From: Mactra quadrangularis
Lineage: Eukaryota; Mollusca; Bivalvia; Venerida; Mactridae
Assembly (NCBI GenBank): GCA_025267735.1
Contig: CM046297.1
Coordinates: 19,370,011 to 19,434,010 of the forward strand
Reading direction: 5' to 3'
DNA: 64,000 nt
Position 1 is the stretch's first letter, and every line of letters begins with the position of its first letter. This document shows positions 1 to 14,676 of this stretch, in pieces. Under the pieces are notes generated by a model that had not been told where the DNA came from, made no database searches, and saw only the letters and a program-made list of their open reading frames with translations. A program made the translations under genes and the position numbers.

Positions 1-2180
1 AAAATTTAGCATACTTACCCACAACACATGCATTTAATGGCAGTTAAAAGTTGGTGCTAAAGTTGCGCGTAATTTTTCCGCCATAAACAGAGTCCACGAT
101 TTACTGGGACACCCCTCGTAGATTTAATACCATTGTAATTTAATTTGATTCCTTTGCTATTACTAAATCAGTTTTCTGAAGTTACGATAAGCTTTTAACA
201 CAGTTATTCGAGCGTACCTGAGAGGTGCCATTTTGTTGAAAATGGTTTTACTTCTTTTAAATAATTTAAATAATAATTTTTTAAATACATGGTCAAAAGC
301 CGACCTTAAGAACGATCTTCAATACCCAAAAACTTTTCTGAAGGCTATGTCATAATATCTAAAAAACACACTTTAAAGATTTATTGAACAAAGCGTGTGA
401 CAACATGCTACGAACAGCAACAGTAAAACAAAAGATATTCTACACAGCCAAAACAATGCGGGGATGTTATATATGTTTGAACATATGATATTTTCAGAAC
501 ACCATTAACATATATCAGTAGTATTTCTTAAAGGCTTAAAAATACACTAAAAGATAATTCAAGATCAATTGTTTTGTTTTCTTTCAGACTTATTTACCCA
601 CGATTTGCTTCATATGTTTATGACATTGTTTTAAACATAAAAATTCATGTAAGAAGACCGGCTAGATTAGCTCAAACAAAACTAAATTGAAATTTTCATC
701 GTTATACACTACTCTAGAAATTGTTAATGTTAAATTGTCCTCATAATTTGGTCACCAAAATATCTAAGATTTCATTATCAACGATCTGGAAAATTATTTG
801 AATAAATATAACGCAATATGTCTTTGATTGAACTGGCATTGGTACTTGAAATTTCAAAAATAGATACTGTATTAATGAATGAACATAGTATGTAATTTTC
901 CATAAGTTATTGAGTTCAAAATTGTCAACATATCAATAACAGCTATACACACCATCCAGTGGTTTATCCATATTAAACAATTTCATTGTCGTATAAACAT
1001 AATGTTTAATACATTAAAAAACAAATTGTTGAAACAAACGTATTTGTTTGAATGTTTAATATGATGTTTGGGCTATTTGAAATGACTTCAGAAATTTATG
1101 TAATACATCCAGTAGAGTATATGATACAATATTGATATTTCAAAAGATTAAAGTTGTAAAAATAATATATCATTAAATTAAAACACCCTGTCATGTCTGC
1201 ATATTTCATGAGTTAAATTTTCTAGTTTGCATACCCGTCAAGATCAAAATTAATATTGTTAACAATAGAACAAATGAACGGAATAGTTGACACAAGACAG
1301 AATATATTGTCACTATCAAAGACTAGTTCTATTACGTTAAGTGTATTTTACGGCAAATTTATGGCCCGTTCATGCATAACTAATAGTCCATCTGTAACAC
1401 AGACTAGCTAATAAAATTAACAGAATCGTATTATCTATTCATGTTCTCAAGGTCAGAATTGTATTCATTTTGTTTAAGCTTCATCATTTACTTAGACAAT
1501 ATAGCAATACATCCCTTCAAAAAAGTAAATTAAAGGAGCATAGTTGCTCTTAGAGAGTGAAGTCTAGACTTTTACTTATTCCCATTTTCAGATATTTAAC
1601 ACTCTCTGACAATCTTTACAGCAGCGTCAGACACAAGACATATCAACTCAAGAATAGCTTTAAAGAACGTGACGCTTACCAGACTGACATTGTATAATAT
1701 TTCTTGGATAAAAATGCTTGTACTATTAGACACAACATTGACATTTATTAAATAAGATGTCAAAATATTGCAGACATGTTTAATATAGTTTAAATTTCTA
1801 AAACATCTGCTACTAAGATATACTGACATGATGTCTACATGCAAAATCGGAGATATAAAACAAGTTTCATAGCATTTTATCAAATTTTGACATTAAATAG
1901 TGTAATCAAGTACTCCGCTTAAGTATATTCAAAATTACCATTGTACTTTTGCATTGGTTGAAATAATATATTTTTGATTTTTTGTCGTATCACACAAAAT
2001 TATATTTATTAATGATTCGTCTATGTCAATATAAAAACAATGTTATTACAGTTCTTACAAATAGGTAGAAATACTTATTTCATATCAGCATATAAAAATT
2101 ACATGCTAATGAAGGTTAGCTAAATAATAGTATTTTATTAGGCAATACAAGTACAGTTCAATTTCTTACTAGATTTTTAC
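1..2180. other. AT-rich DNA, nothing recognised
   Basis: No repeat family seen elsewhere in the window, no coding frame above background and no RNA gene. Confidence 0.5.
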
Positions 2181-2458
2181 TGGGATTAACGCCGTGTCAA
2201 CAAACTTAAGGTCATTTGCAGGGTCTAGGGCACATAACCCAGCTTTCCTTGACCCTTGTCTATAACAAGTACTCACCTACCCTTCCAAAAGACCGGAAAC
2301 TTCTTCATATTATCTAGCTAATGGAGGAAAATTGACATTATTGTCAACTTTTCATTGAAGGAAATAGCCTTACCGGTCAGGATTCGAACCCGTACCCCCT
2401 TCGGGACACAACATTCTAAATCCCGGCGCCCTACTTACTGCGCAATCTATCCGGGTTA
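2181..2458 (-). mobile_element. SINE family A copy
   Basis: The tRNA-like head (minus strand, B box GGTTCGAATCC in diverged form near 2380-2390) is joined to a body with AGTACTCACCTACCCTTCC and a tail matching GCCGTGTCAACA. It matches copies at 7361, 13571 and 17163. Confidence 0.85.
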
Positions 2459-4620
2459 TCTAACAAGAAGTACGACTGAATATATCTCAGAAAATACTAA
2501 GCCAATAATAAATACATTGTACTTGGTGATATTAAATAAACCAGACATATTTCATTTAAATATTGTTTTCTATGTCCGCTGGTGTGTCTTTATTGTTAAC
2601 TAATACAATAACAGATAAGTTTTCAAATTGCTAGTCTGAATATTTGGTCTATTATAAGTGATATATATTTTTGTAACACTATATAACAATTTTTATTTCC
2701 ATCATTTATTATTTGAGAACATCACTACATTCCGATGAACAGTATAATTTACTTACATGCCTTGTCGAATTATATGTATTTATAGCAGTAAGTATTGCCT
2801 TGTTCCTATTCCCTTGACATGAAAGTTGTTATTGAGTTTTGAAATATTTTATCTGAATCATAGACACTCGCTATTAGACAAAAAAGAATGAAACTCTCTT
2901 TATCAACTACTTTGAAATAAAAGTATTTTCAACGATTTTGCATGTATCAATGATTTTTTTCTTTTTATGGCTTCCCTACAATAATTTTACTTGACAACAC
3001 TCTATAAGCCAATTTTCTATATCTAATTGAGGTTTACAAACTAGATTTCCTTGTTTAGCAGTTTTGCTATATACTTTTTATCAATTATTCTACAAGAAAA
3101 ATAGATTTTGGTAAGAGACATTATTTTAAATGATATGTTTCAGTAAATAAAAACAAAACGAGCACAGCTATTTTGTGAAATTAATGGTTTTTCTATATAC
3201 ATTAGAGTAGACAAATGTTAAAATTCCATTGTGTGTTATGTAATCTTCAGTACCATAAATGTCAAGTTCTTCATGTAATTACATTAGGATAACAATACTA
3301 ATATCTACAATTTTAGTATTTCTTTTTCTTGAAACTAACTACTAATTAAAATCAAATACAAGATATACACTAAAGTTAATGTTCATTTATCTTTGTGTAA
3401 GGCTTTTCTTTCCACGCATTGATTACAATGGAAGCAGAAAATATCTAATAAAATTACTAAAATTACGTATATGTTTTCTTTACAAAGCAATGTAGTTGAA
3501 ATGCACCAAACACATTCAAGTAAGAGACGTATTTAAATTAATGAATGTGTTTTAAACTTAGCATAAAAACGCATGTACATTAAAGCAAGTGCTAGGAAAA
3601 ACATCATTGAAATAAATGTAATCATGTCTTTCGTCCTGACATCTGTTATTGAATAATGTTTTACATTACTTTCTTGCCATTAGGAACTCAGCATTAGATT
3701 CGTATAAGTACTATAATGCAATTAAATTGATCTTGTAAATCAAACATTTGGAGATCGTGGAACATTACATGTTACTTAAGTACAAGTTAAATGGTATAAC
3801 CCATGCATGCAGTCACATATACATCTTCACAAATGTTGTGTTATGCTACTTATTTCGTCATTATTTTAATTTTAGTACAATATTTGTCTAAACAATTGTT
3901 CTACGTGACTTTTCTACGTGATTTTGACTATTAATAATGTCGTAGTTTGAAGTTTTGAACAATTTCTCAATTAAATTGAAATGCAATGATTTCAACTTGT
4001 AATGTAGATAAAGTAACCTTTACTCCATAAAACCACTAAAAATACTCATTTTCCATTATCTAGGTCAATGATTTTTCTGTAAATTCTATGAATTTAAATT
4101 TTGCTACCAGTATTTTAATTATCTCTTTGTCGCTGCACGTCTTCAAAAGCATAATTAAAACCTAACATTTTTTGCTACATCTTCAATCATTTTGTACAAT
4201 TTTTTAATTTGAATTTAACAAAATAACGTCAGCATTCCTTATAGGATTATTTTGTTGAAATTGATATTTTTCTATATTAAATATATCAATATGAAAGTAT
4301 CATTTCCATGTACAAACACAAAGTTTAGTAGCATAATTCTCAATTGTTCATATGGAATCATAACCACCAAATATGTAAATATTTAAATATGTCATATGTG
4401 AATTAAATTAAACTAAGTTTCTTAAATGTTGATAAGAAAATTCAACGTGACAGGTATAATATTTCTATTTTCTCCAACAAAAGAGATTTTTTCTATATGT
4501 ATTTTGTTTTATAAGTACAGGATAAACTTATGTAAAGGTAAAATTAATTTAAACAAAACAAAACAAAACTACGATATAATAAGTAATTTGAAAGTATGGG
4601 TGCAATATTACAGACTCCGT
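2459..4620. other. AT-rich DNA, nothing recognised
   Basis: Short frames only; intron-like or intergenic composition. Confidence 0.5.
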
Positions 4621-4634
4621 TTATTCATTGCTTT

Positions 4635-4854
4635 TTTTAGCGTCGTATTCAACACATATATAGGTCATATATACGACGGCCAGATTTTCCTACTATAGGT
4701 TTTCTGGACACTTTTCTATCACCAGTACTAACTTACCCTTCCACGAGGCCGACAACTCATGTATAGGGTATGACCTGCCGCGTCCGGGTTTCGAACCCGT
4801 GATTTCCGGATTCGAAGTCAGACATGCTAACCTCTACGCCACGACCACGGCTTT
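4635..4854 (-). mobile_element. SINE family A variant with a different tRNA-like head and clear target-site duplication
   Basis: It is flanked by a direct repeat TTATTCATTGCTTTT (4621-4635 and 4855-4869, the second copy with a mismatch near its end). On the minus strand the head reads GCCGTGGTCGTGGCGTAGAG with B box GGGTTCGAAACCC. The downstream body (GGAAGGGTAAGTTAGTACTG) is the family A core, so the same body carries a different tRNA-derived promoter. Confidence 0.85.
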
Positions 4855-4869
4855 TATTCATTGCTTTAA

Positions 4870-7360
4870 TTGCAATTGATACGTTATATTTTAAACTTCA
4901 AAATACTGAATTTTAAGGAACACAATAATTATTTATAATACTATAAAAATTGTGATAATGGTTGTCAACATTTAAATGGTTCCTTAGTCATGGTTTCAGA
5001 ACGATTAAAATTAATTGCCATGTGGGAATGAATTATTAATGATTTAAAATGTAACAAATAATATTTAAACTAAATGTCACTACATGAATGTTTAATATGA
5101 TAGTTAAGGTTTTTTGTACAGCTTGAAGCACTTGAGTTACTCATGTGATACATCAAGTATGATAAATGCTACACAGCTGACGTTTGAAAAAGACAAGTTA
5201 AACTATGTCAATGATTAATTCTAAGCACTCTGTTGTGTATGCATATTTCATTAGTTGACAATAAGCTAGCTTGCGCGTTGGATATCAGTTTACAAACTAA
5301 CTATTCTATGGGGATAATATTATAATGGATTTAAGCTTAATATGAATGTTTCAGCACTGTGGGATTTGACAACAAACTTACATTCGATAATGGGATTCAT
5401 TTTGTTTTCAAAATTTACAGTAATTCAAAATTCCAAAATGAAAAGCCATAATCGATATGAAATTAAAACAGTCGCGCATAATTATCCAAACTGTTATATT
5501 TTTGACGACGAATGCTATTGAAATGCTATCTGTTTAAGCTCAAAATAAATTTAGGTAAAATTGCAAATTGGTGTCAATTTAAGTCGTCAAGACACTGAAT
5601 TAGGTATTGCTAATTATGGCGCATCATATAAAGAATATGAACAGTATTATGACTAAACCGTGAATAAAGCAAGAAAAAGTTATCCCACCTTTTCAAAACG
5701 AGCAATTTGAAATATAAAGAAAGGAGCAATTTGAAATATAAATTCATTTATTATTCCAGTTTTGATTACAGTAATTTAGTAATGGTGTTGGTTGATGATG
5801 TCAATGATAAAAATTGTATAGTTTTACATAATAACATTCTGTATATCAACTATGCGTATGTAAACATTGTATGTATAGCAATTTATATTTTAATGATCAA
5901 ATATAGTTGAGCTATGTATAGCATACATGATATTAACAAATTATCTAAGAAACTTCATTTAGATATGAAAATGATAACATAAGTGAGTTTGATTCAATGC
6001 TTAGTGATGGAAACATTTACCATGTACAAATTGAATCAACAGTTGCTACATAAAAAGGAATAAGTAAATAGAGTTGTATACATCAGAAGCAAAATTTAGT
6101 CATGATCAAATGCCTTGTCTATTATCCTCAGTGTATCTATTAGAGGGGTAATGAGCTGTACATCCATAACAAATAGTTAATCTGTCTTACAAATTATTTT
6201 ATAAAATTATGCATTATCACATTATTCATTTATAAAATCAATGTCGTTAACAATATTTAGCTTAAGAGTACAGGTTATATCAAACTAACGGAATGGAATA
6301 TTTATTTAAAATTAGTTAGGCACAAACGATTTTAAGCGGAATTTGTCAAGGCATTAACATACTAATTTACGTACCAATCATCTGTAATTCTAGCCATTCT
6401 GTATAAAACGAAACTTGGAGGATTAGCCTTTTTATTTCAACATATTGCATTGTCCTTTTAAAATCGGTTAAATATCGAATTGCGATTTCAGTCATAGTAT
6501 GTGTACTGTGTACGTTTGTAGATGTAGATTTTTTGATTATCAAGAAAAGCCATAGAAAAGAAAAAGCACGTCACACAATTGTATTGGCTATCGTGTTTCT
6601 TCTGAAGAACATAGCGTTTTAAAGTACTTTTATTTTTTAGTTATACATATGTCTAGTTTTAAGGGAATATATGTGTTTAGCGTTTCTTCAAATCTTTGAT
6701 TAAATACGACGTGATACTGTTGCAGACGTTACTTATACTGATAATGTTTAATTTTCCAAAACCATGTTACTTTGCCAAATAATATGATGGCATTGTTTGA
6801 AATACTGATGATATAGAAAACACCACGTTGCTGTGTAAGTTGATTTAAAGAAGCTAGTAGTTTGCTTTCATCAGTGCAAGTGACATCGTCTCTCCCATCA
6901 ACTTGTTGGACCTTAACACCATTTTCATAGTCTGCTTAACCCGTCTAGGTTGTTCATTTTCTATGCAATATTTCTTAATTGTACAGCATTACTGCATCAA
7001 TATGATGTGAACGCTTTGAAAAAGTTGACAAAAACATGTACATTAAAGTCTATGTCAAACACGTATGCGACCATACATTTGGATGCATAAAAAAGAAATC
7101 AAAATAAACAAAACAAAACCCACTTCCGATCAGAACAAAGAAACAAAAATCCCAGGGCACAACAAAAACAAAAAATAACAAAACTCTCCTATCAATGATG
7201 TTAGTACAAGTATTTATCACGCACGAAGTGATCAAAAGCACAATATATATAATCATGTCTACAAAACTGGTTTTGTTAAGCGGTATACCATTGTGTGTCA
7301 AAGTTCTAGTGGTCCAGCAATGTTGTCAATAGTTTGTTTTAATGTTGAACTTTCTCAGAA
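4870..7360. other. AT-rich DNA, nothing recognised
   Basis: Contains only a small local duplication (AGCAATTTGAAATATAAA at 5701 and 5726). Confidence 0.5.
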
Positions 7361-7641
7361 CCGGGTCAATAGCGCAGTTGGTAGCGCGCCGGGATTTGGA
7401 ATCTCTTGCCCGAGAGGTGCGGGTTCGAATCCCACCCGGGGAGGTTATACCCTTCCATGAAAATTTGACAATAATGTCGATTTTCCTCCATTGATGAGAT
7501 AATATGGAGAAGTTTCCGGCCTTGTGAAAGAGTAGGTGAGTACTGGTTATAGACAATGATCCAGGAAAGCTAGGTAAGGTGCGCTGGACGCCGTAAAATG
7601 ACCTTAATTGCGTTGAAACGGCGTTAACTCTAGTAAAAAAA
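7361..7641 (+). mobile_element. SINE family A copy, best-preserved tRNA-like head
   Basis: A box TAGCGCAGTTGGTAGCGC and B box GGTTCGAATCCC in a head with a long variable arm, followed by the family body and an A-rich end. The short frame across it is a repeat artefact. Confidence 0.9.
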
Positions 7642-9072
7642 GAACTTTCTCAGGGATTCTGAATTGTAATCCTGATTCTTCGTATCTGTATCAAAACCTT
7701 TGATATTATGTAAATTAAACATATCTGATTAGGTTCAAGATGTCTAGATCCAAAGTATATTAATGCATTAATAGAATTACAAAAATTACATTGAATTCAA
7801 AAGTACAGAAACTTGTCGTCAAATTAGGGATGCAACTGAATTAAATTTACAATAATTGCCGCAGGACACCGTCGTCTCATGAGTAAAGTAAATTAATGTA
7901 TCATTGAATAATACATCGAATTAGCATGGCACGTCTAGAATTATCTATGGTTGCTTTGTCACCTTCTTGACATTCCAAATATATTCGAGGACGGAAACAA
8001 AGTTAATGAAAGTTAATAAAAAACGAAAGAAAGTTCATTCAAGGTTGTCGGGTGACACTTATGAAGTATCACGATAATTATTATAAGGAAACCCCTGTTA
8101 AATTGTTTAAACCTGTCTTATACAATATCATAATGATTCTGACATTGACAATAAAGAAACAACCGCGTACTAACTGAATGATGTTAGTATCCATCCTCTT
8201 TTAGCAATTGTATTATAAACACGACTCCAAACGTTTATTACAATTTGCTTACCAATCAAATAACTTATTTAAGTTAGTAATTAGTAACATTGATATTTTT
8301 ACACTCGTGTTTGTCAGACTGCTGTGAGTCATATACTCGACTGAAATCATACTACGTTTACGTTGATTAAATAAGCTGTTTTATCATTGTAAGACACATG
8401 TGTTTTATCGGATAACTCATTATATTCTATCGTAATGAGTTTATACCAATCAATGTTTGTTCATGCTACGTCTAGACTTATGGCAATAGATTACATAAGC
8501 ATAGTAATATACTTGTATATGTAATGAAGGTCGCCTTTACATGTCAATTGACTTTACACCGTTAATTTCATATTCAATTTATTTCATAATCCGGCAAATA
8601 ATGAAAGGATTTGCGTATACTTAGACAAACATAGTCGCATGCCTTTGGACACAAAGGATTACTTTGTTTAACATATTAGCCACTTGTCTTAGAGCGTGGT
8701 TAGAGTAGCCTCAGCGGCGTAATGTCAATTTTATTTGACAATACAAAAACAGATTGGTCTATTTTAATCAAAAATAATTGGCCAGAGACAACAATAAATG
8801 TATCGCACTTGCTAATATCATTACTTATACGTGTTTCAATAAAAAATGTTATGTTATACATGTATATTAAACGTTTTTCTCTGACTTGTCTTTATGATAA
8901 AAAGTATTACTTTTTCAGTGACGTGAGCAAATATCTGAGCTCAATTTTACTAACATTTTAAAACACTTGCCCGACTTAAACTAAAATAAAGGAACTATAA
9001 TTTATAATTTCCAACCAGATTGCCATTAGCTGCAAAAGGTTTCTATAGCATTGTTTTTTTATAATATCTGTT
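7642..9072. other. AT-rich DNA, nothing recognised
   Basis: The 79-codon frame at 8722-8961 has no recognisable motif and unremarkable codon content. Confidence 0.45.
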
Positions 9073-9084
9073 AAAGATAAGCTT

Positions 9085-9326
9085 TAGAGCATACTTTCGT
9101 GGAGCTTGGTCATGAATTTATTTTTACGACCATACTCCCTCCTACCAATGATTTTTAATTATGTAGGGCAGTTGTCAGTCACTGACGAAAGTATTTTCTT
9201 AATAGTTAGTTAACAGCTAAATGCAGAGATTTAGCCCATCCAGGAGGAGTGAGTAGGTTGACTGACCGCCGTTATATAACCTATGCAATGTGTTGCCACG
9301 GCGTTAAACCCAACAAACAAACAAAC
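9085..9326 (+). mobile_element. SINE family B copy (head lost or diverged) with target-site duplication
   Basis: The body runs from CTTGGTCATGAA to ACGGCGTTAAACCCAACAAACAAAC. AAAGATAA flanks it at 9073-9080 and 9327-9334. Confidence 0.85.
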
Positions 9327-9334
9327 AAAGATAA

Positions 9335-12300
9335 TCTTAACGTAGATTCTTGGTGTTAAGCAAATGTTTGTGTTATTGAGAACGTGTGTTATTCATACTT
9401 GATTATTTTCATCAATTAAATTCGTAATGTTAGTATGAAGGGCTTGATTAATACCATGCAATCATCTTACACTGTTTATATAATGTCCATTTATCTTCTT
9501 TGATTTAATCATTTACCTAAAATGCAATACCATTGGTAGTACTTAACAGTAATGAAGCCCGCTAAATGTCTCAACATTTAGATATTACGTGATTATCATT
9601 ACGTGTAAATGTGGCCCTGGACAATCGCTCATCAAATGATAGTGGAAACAAAATTATACTCGGTAGTATTGGAAAATGTAAGTGACTCAAAATGGTACAG
9701 TAGAACGTAAACGGATACGATAATAAAATTGATAAGTGACTGTTTATAAATATTCGTTCTTCTACTATAGTGCTTTACGTTAAGAATGATTTTTGCTAAA
9801 CAAGTTTAATATGAACAAAACTAGTTGTAAACTAACATGTAACTGTCTGTATTGAATCTTAGATAGTATATTGGATGCGTCTTTAAAAGTATGCATAATC
9901 ATTCGAGTATCTTAATCATATTAAAACAGTACATACTTTCCAACGTTTATTTCATGACAAAGTGACAATCGGATTATGTTACTTAGTAAATGGAAGTACA
10001 TTTGCCAAGTTTATTATCTTGTGATAAGTTACGATAAGCCTGTCTTTCCAAGACAAATAGTTTTGCTCATCAATTGTTTTAAATAAATACTTAAATTATG
10101 GATATTTTGTTAAAAGGCTAACAGTTAAATATATATTTCCAGTAAGATTCCAATTACTTATCATCCAAACACCAACCTAGGGGCCATATTCATCAGCTCT
10201 AGTATTAAGACAATAATACTCAACACAGTATCTACGTTCAATCGATTCAGTAAAGTTTCGACACCTGTTGTTTCAGCTAGATGAAAATGTCAATATTTTA
10301 ATTAAACCAGGTTTCAACTAGATCACTCAGACTTTAAATAAACCTTGTACATTTGCAACATCTTTAACAGTTAATTTGAAGCACCTTCTAGTGTTTCCAT
10401 ATTTTGTCATTTCTAAGCTTGAACTTTCTCTTAACTCCTATTATCATTTTTTTTGTGAATGCAGTGTCACCAAATAATGCTGAAACGTTCAGTTCAAGTA
10501 AGATGTTTTCATCTTATATCACACGTTACTGTCTATCAATCTTCCATTAAGCCAAACCCCTAGTGAGGACTTAGACTTTTAATACTGTCTGTTTGCACTT
10601 AAATTTGCTACATATTTAACAACTTGAAGTGGTTAAAGGTTTACCTAAAATATGGGGTAATGTTACAGGCGCGTGTCTGGCATGTTGTTGAAGTGAAATT
10701 TTAATACTTCCTTGAAATATACATGCATATGGATACCTTATTGTGGTTCTTTTGAGACGAAAAGACATAGATGGGGTATTTTTATCTTTCCAACCTTGTA
10801 TATTTACAGACAAATGTTAGTGTAAATTTTGTTTTCTTGACTTTTTAATGCATGCTGAATAATATAGCTTTGCATGACTGATGAAGCCGATTAAAGTAAT
10901 ATGACCTTTTACTAAGTTCAAACTATCAAAAGCTGAAATTGTATTTAGAACTGTTACATTATCTATTTTATTGAAGATTAAAATGCTACAAAGGTAAGTA
11001 AGTGTAATTCTTGTATGATACTGATGATGTAATCAACAAAATTAATAACATTACAATACCTAATACCTTAAGTAAAAAGTAAGTTTAAGCTCTTTGGACT
11101 TATTAGGTTCTGGACTTTTTCAATTCAATCATTTCAGCTCACGATTCCATTTGTTAAATTGACAACGCCTCACAAATGTGCTGAATTCTAAAATGAAAAT
11201 AAGTTTTTAAAGTCAATGGTAATGTCAGGTATAGTGACCCGAAAACTAATCTTAATTTTAGTAAAAGTTAAATATTAAGCTGTCTGTGCAGTAGATCAAC
11301 AATTATTACACAAAGGATGCTGAACACACCACCAATTGTCTGTTCAGTGCAAGTTCATACATCAGACAGTTGCCCCACAGACTTAAGCACGGCCTACTTT
11401 AGCAGGTCAAATCCTAGCACATCATAGCAATAATGGTGATAAGTCATATTGTTTACATTATGGAATAATACCCTTGTTTGTCACCGAGTTATAATTGATT
11501 GTGGAGTAATTGGTACATTTTATCAAAAGTTTCAAACATATTCTGCTGGAAAATCAAGATTTGCCCTTGGTCATTTCTACACTGGTTGTATCATTTGTTA
11601 CACTGCATTAGTCTCGCACAATTGGGCCTCGGGCTTAACATTTCCAAATGGCAAACACGAATACCATTACTTTTTATAGTATTGGCACAAGTTGGTACTG
11701 CTCTGATCTATGTAATGCATCAGATCAGCATGTTTTAAAATGATTAATAAGCTTCAAACGAACCTGGGTTAAGTAAGTTAAATTTAACAAAGGAAACCCC
11801 TTTGGTTGTTGTAAAGTGTATATTGTTATGTAATAGGTATACACATGAAACAAACAAGCTGTTTCAAAAAATAAATTTCTGAGTCCGAAAGCCAACATGA
11901 AATAATCTTGTAATGGAAACCAAATGAGACAGACTCTTGATCAGTCATTGTGGCTATTATGTAAATAAGACATTACTGATTAATTTTATGATGTCTAGAT
12001 TTTAGAGTGAATTAATGCATAAACAGAATAATAAATCTTAAATTTTCAATGCATTAAATACAGTAGACATTTGTCGTAAATTAAGAATTGCAAATAAATT
12101 AAACGTGAATATTTCCATTTGGAAATAACAGCAATGAAATTCCCTTGAGTACTTTGATGCATTCCTCAGGACTATGTATTGATAAAATTAACGCAAAACG
12201 TCGTGAACGATATAATAGCTCTTTTCCCCTTCAAATGCATATATTTCACCAAGCATAGGCGTACCAAAACACGACTAAATGTTTAAGTGAATATAGTTTT

Positions 12301-12390
12301 GTTTCAAAAACAGTTTGAACCCATTTTATAGTTTCCATGGCAATGTAGTGATAGAATAATGTACGGGTTTGTGCTATTGAACATTAGTAA
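9335..12390. other. AT-rich DNA with no supported gene
   Basis: Frames of 65-79 codons near 10616-10813 and 11449-11738 show no family signature, splice context or duplication. Confidence 0.45.
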
Positions 12391-12646
12391 TGTGCGTAAA
12401 GTTTGACCCCGACCTGAGCTTTATGCAAGAATATTCATTACATTGAATACAAATGTAGTATTAATGCTCGATTACGCCGTGGCCGTGAGGATTATGTGTT
12501 GAAATTTAACAAATAAACATACTTCTATAATTTTACAATCGCTGCCGAAGTGTAGAATAGGAGTTGTACTGATTTTCGTCGGGATATGCGTAGATAATTA
12601 TTAGATGCAACTATAAAAGGTCAGATCTGTGTCAAACTTTACGCAC
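12391..12646. mobile_element. MITE with GTGCGTAAA termini, copy 1
   Basis: Terminal inverted repeat GTGCGTAAAGTTTGACC... against ...GTCAAACTTTACGCAC. The roughly 250-base sequence is repeated at 13148-13390. Confidence 0.85.
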
Positions 12647-13147
12647 AAAGTATATGATAATGATAATAAATCACCAGCGATTTATCATTTATATATTTGA
12701 TACAAATATAGATAGGTAAGTATAGTCAGACAATATTAACTTGAGCTTGACCTTATTGCAAGTTTATTAAAATCAGTATTTACAGTCTTGTTTTGTCTTT
12801 GTTTAATAAACGCGCTTTGTCGTAAGTTTTCTGCAAAATATATGTACTAAACAATCAATTTTTTTCATAGGAATAAATACTTTAAATCTGTGCAACAACA
12901 TTGTGGACTTGCGTTTTTTCCCCACAAACGAATGCTTCCAAAATGAAAAGTACAATAACATGCCATGTTTACAAAATTTATATAATATAGTCTCATAGGT
13001 TGTTATAAACACGTGTATTACCGTATACTCGCATACGGAGACTCATGACTTAATGTAAGTGAAGTGTGTAATTATTACAATAAGGTAGTTCAAGCTCAAG
13101 ATAATTTTGTCGCACTATATATACCTTTGCCTACAAAAACCAAGTAT

Positions 13148-13390
13148 AGTGCGTAAAAAATGACCCCGACCTGACCATTATGCAAGAATATTTATTACAT
13201 TGAATACGAATGTAGTATTAAAGCTCGATTACACTGTGACTGTGAGGATTATGTGTATAAACATACTTCTATAATTTTACAATCGCCGCCGAACTGAGAA
13301 TAGGCGTGGTTCTGATTTTCGTCGGGATATGTGTAGATATTTATTAGATGCAAATATGATAGGCCAGGTCGGGGTCAATATTTACGCACT
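13148..13390. mobile_element. MITE with AGTGCGTAAA termini, copy 2
   Basis: AGTGCGTAAAAAATGACCCC at the left and GGGGTCAATATTTACGCACT at the right form a terminal inverted repeat of about 25 bases. TAT/ATA flanks are consistent with a TA-type target site. Confidence 0.85.
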
Positions 13391-13570
13391 ATATATGTGA
13401 TCAAATGTGCCAGGCAAATACAAACACAAACAAAACTATCGTCAAAGTTATTTTCAACTGTCAGCAGTGCATACAGTAAATAACACCTAAGATTTATATA
13501 CTAATTGCAGTAATCCTGTACTCGCCATCAATAAAACTAGTTACCCGTATCTATGCACGGTGACAACTTG

Positions 13571-13830
13571 TTTTTTTATCACCGTGTCAACACAATTTAG
13601 GTCATTTAAAGGCGTCCAGCGCACCTAACCTTGCTTTCCTTGACCCTTGTCTATAACCAGTACTCACCATCTATTCCACAAGGCAACTTCTCCATATATC
13701 TTACTAGTGGAGTAAAATTGACATTATTGTCAAATGTCATGGAAGATGTAACCTCCCCGGTAGGGATTCGAACCCGCACCCCCTTCGGGACACGAGATTC
13801 CACATCTAACTGCGCCACCGACCCGGGTTA
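13571..13830 (-). mobile_element. SINE family A copy
   Basis: Same body and head as the copy at 7361, in inverse orientation. The head ends in ACCCGGGTTA at 13821-13830. Confidence 0.85.
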
Positions 13831-14440
13831 CCATGAAACTTGATGCAAAAGGCAATTTAAGAAATCGTGTTTAGTTAATGACAATGTACGTATCTGCAAG
13901 AATTAAATTATTTTCTCAGCAACTGTCATCATAGAAATTATTATAACTAAACTGGATATTGATTTTTATTCCCTTGACTGTGATAACGATAATGCTTCTA
14001 ACAGATATTTTGTTGCCTTGAGACAGTTGTTTGTGAAACTTGTTGAGTTTACGCTAATTTGTTTTAGCTCGATTTTACTAATCGTTCTCATACATTGAGT
14101 AAATATATGTCTTTAAGACCAAACTAGTTGAACATTACACCCTATTTTATATTTATTCCTTAAAAGCTAAAACTCTAAATCTAAGAAGGAAAGTTGAAAA
14201 AAAACTGCAAATCTAAGCAAAATCGACGCTGTATCTGTATGTAATTACGGTTTTTAGGGGTTCGTGTTTCGCGCAAACTTCCTATACCCTCTTAGTCAAT
14301 CATGCTTGTAATGGTAGAACGCTTGACCATTACATCAACAAGACACTAATTTAACATGTTAAATCTATATACTATTTTATTGTCTTCATTGATAAGATAA
14401 AAACAATTATCTGTGCTCTCATAAGAATTAGATACTATAA

Positions 14441-14676
14441 CGGGGCATACTTTTGTGGAGCTTGGTCATGAAAATATTTCTACGGCCATTCTCCTGACGA
14501 CCACTGATTCTAAATCTTGTAGGGCAGTAGTCAGTCACTGGCGAAAGTATGCGCTCAGTAGTTGGTTAACAGCTAAATCCAGAGATTTAGCCTTTCCAAA
14601 AACAGTGAGTAGGTGGGCTGACCGCTGTGATATAACCTATAGTATGTTGCTACGGCGTTAAAACAAATAAACAAAC
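14441..14676 (+). mobile_element. SINE family B copy with 11-base target-site duplication
   Basis: Same body as at 9085. AGATACTATAA occurs on both sides (14430-14440 and 14677-14687). Confidence 0.9.

Noticed and set aside
7365..7445. Possible genuine tRNA gene
   Set aside because: Has good A and B boxes, but it is the head of a SINE whose body continues downstream and recurs at three other sites.
10616..11738. Small frames of 65-79 codons
   Set aside because: No homology signature, no splice context and overlapping alternative frames of equal length; background for AT-rich DNA.
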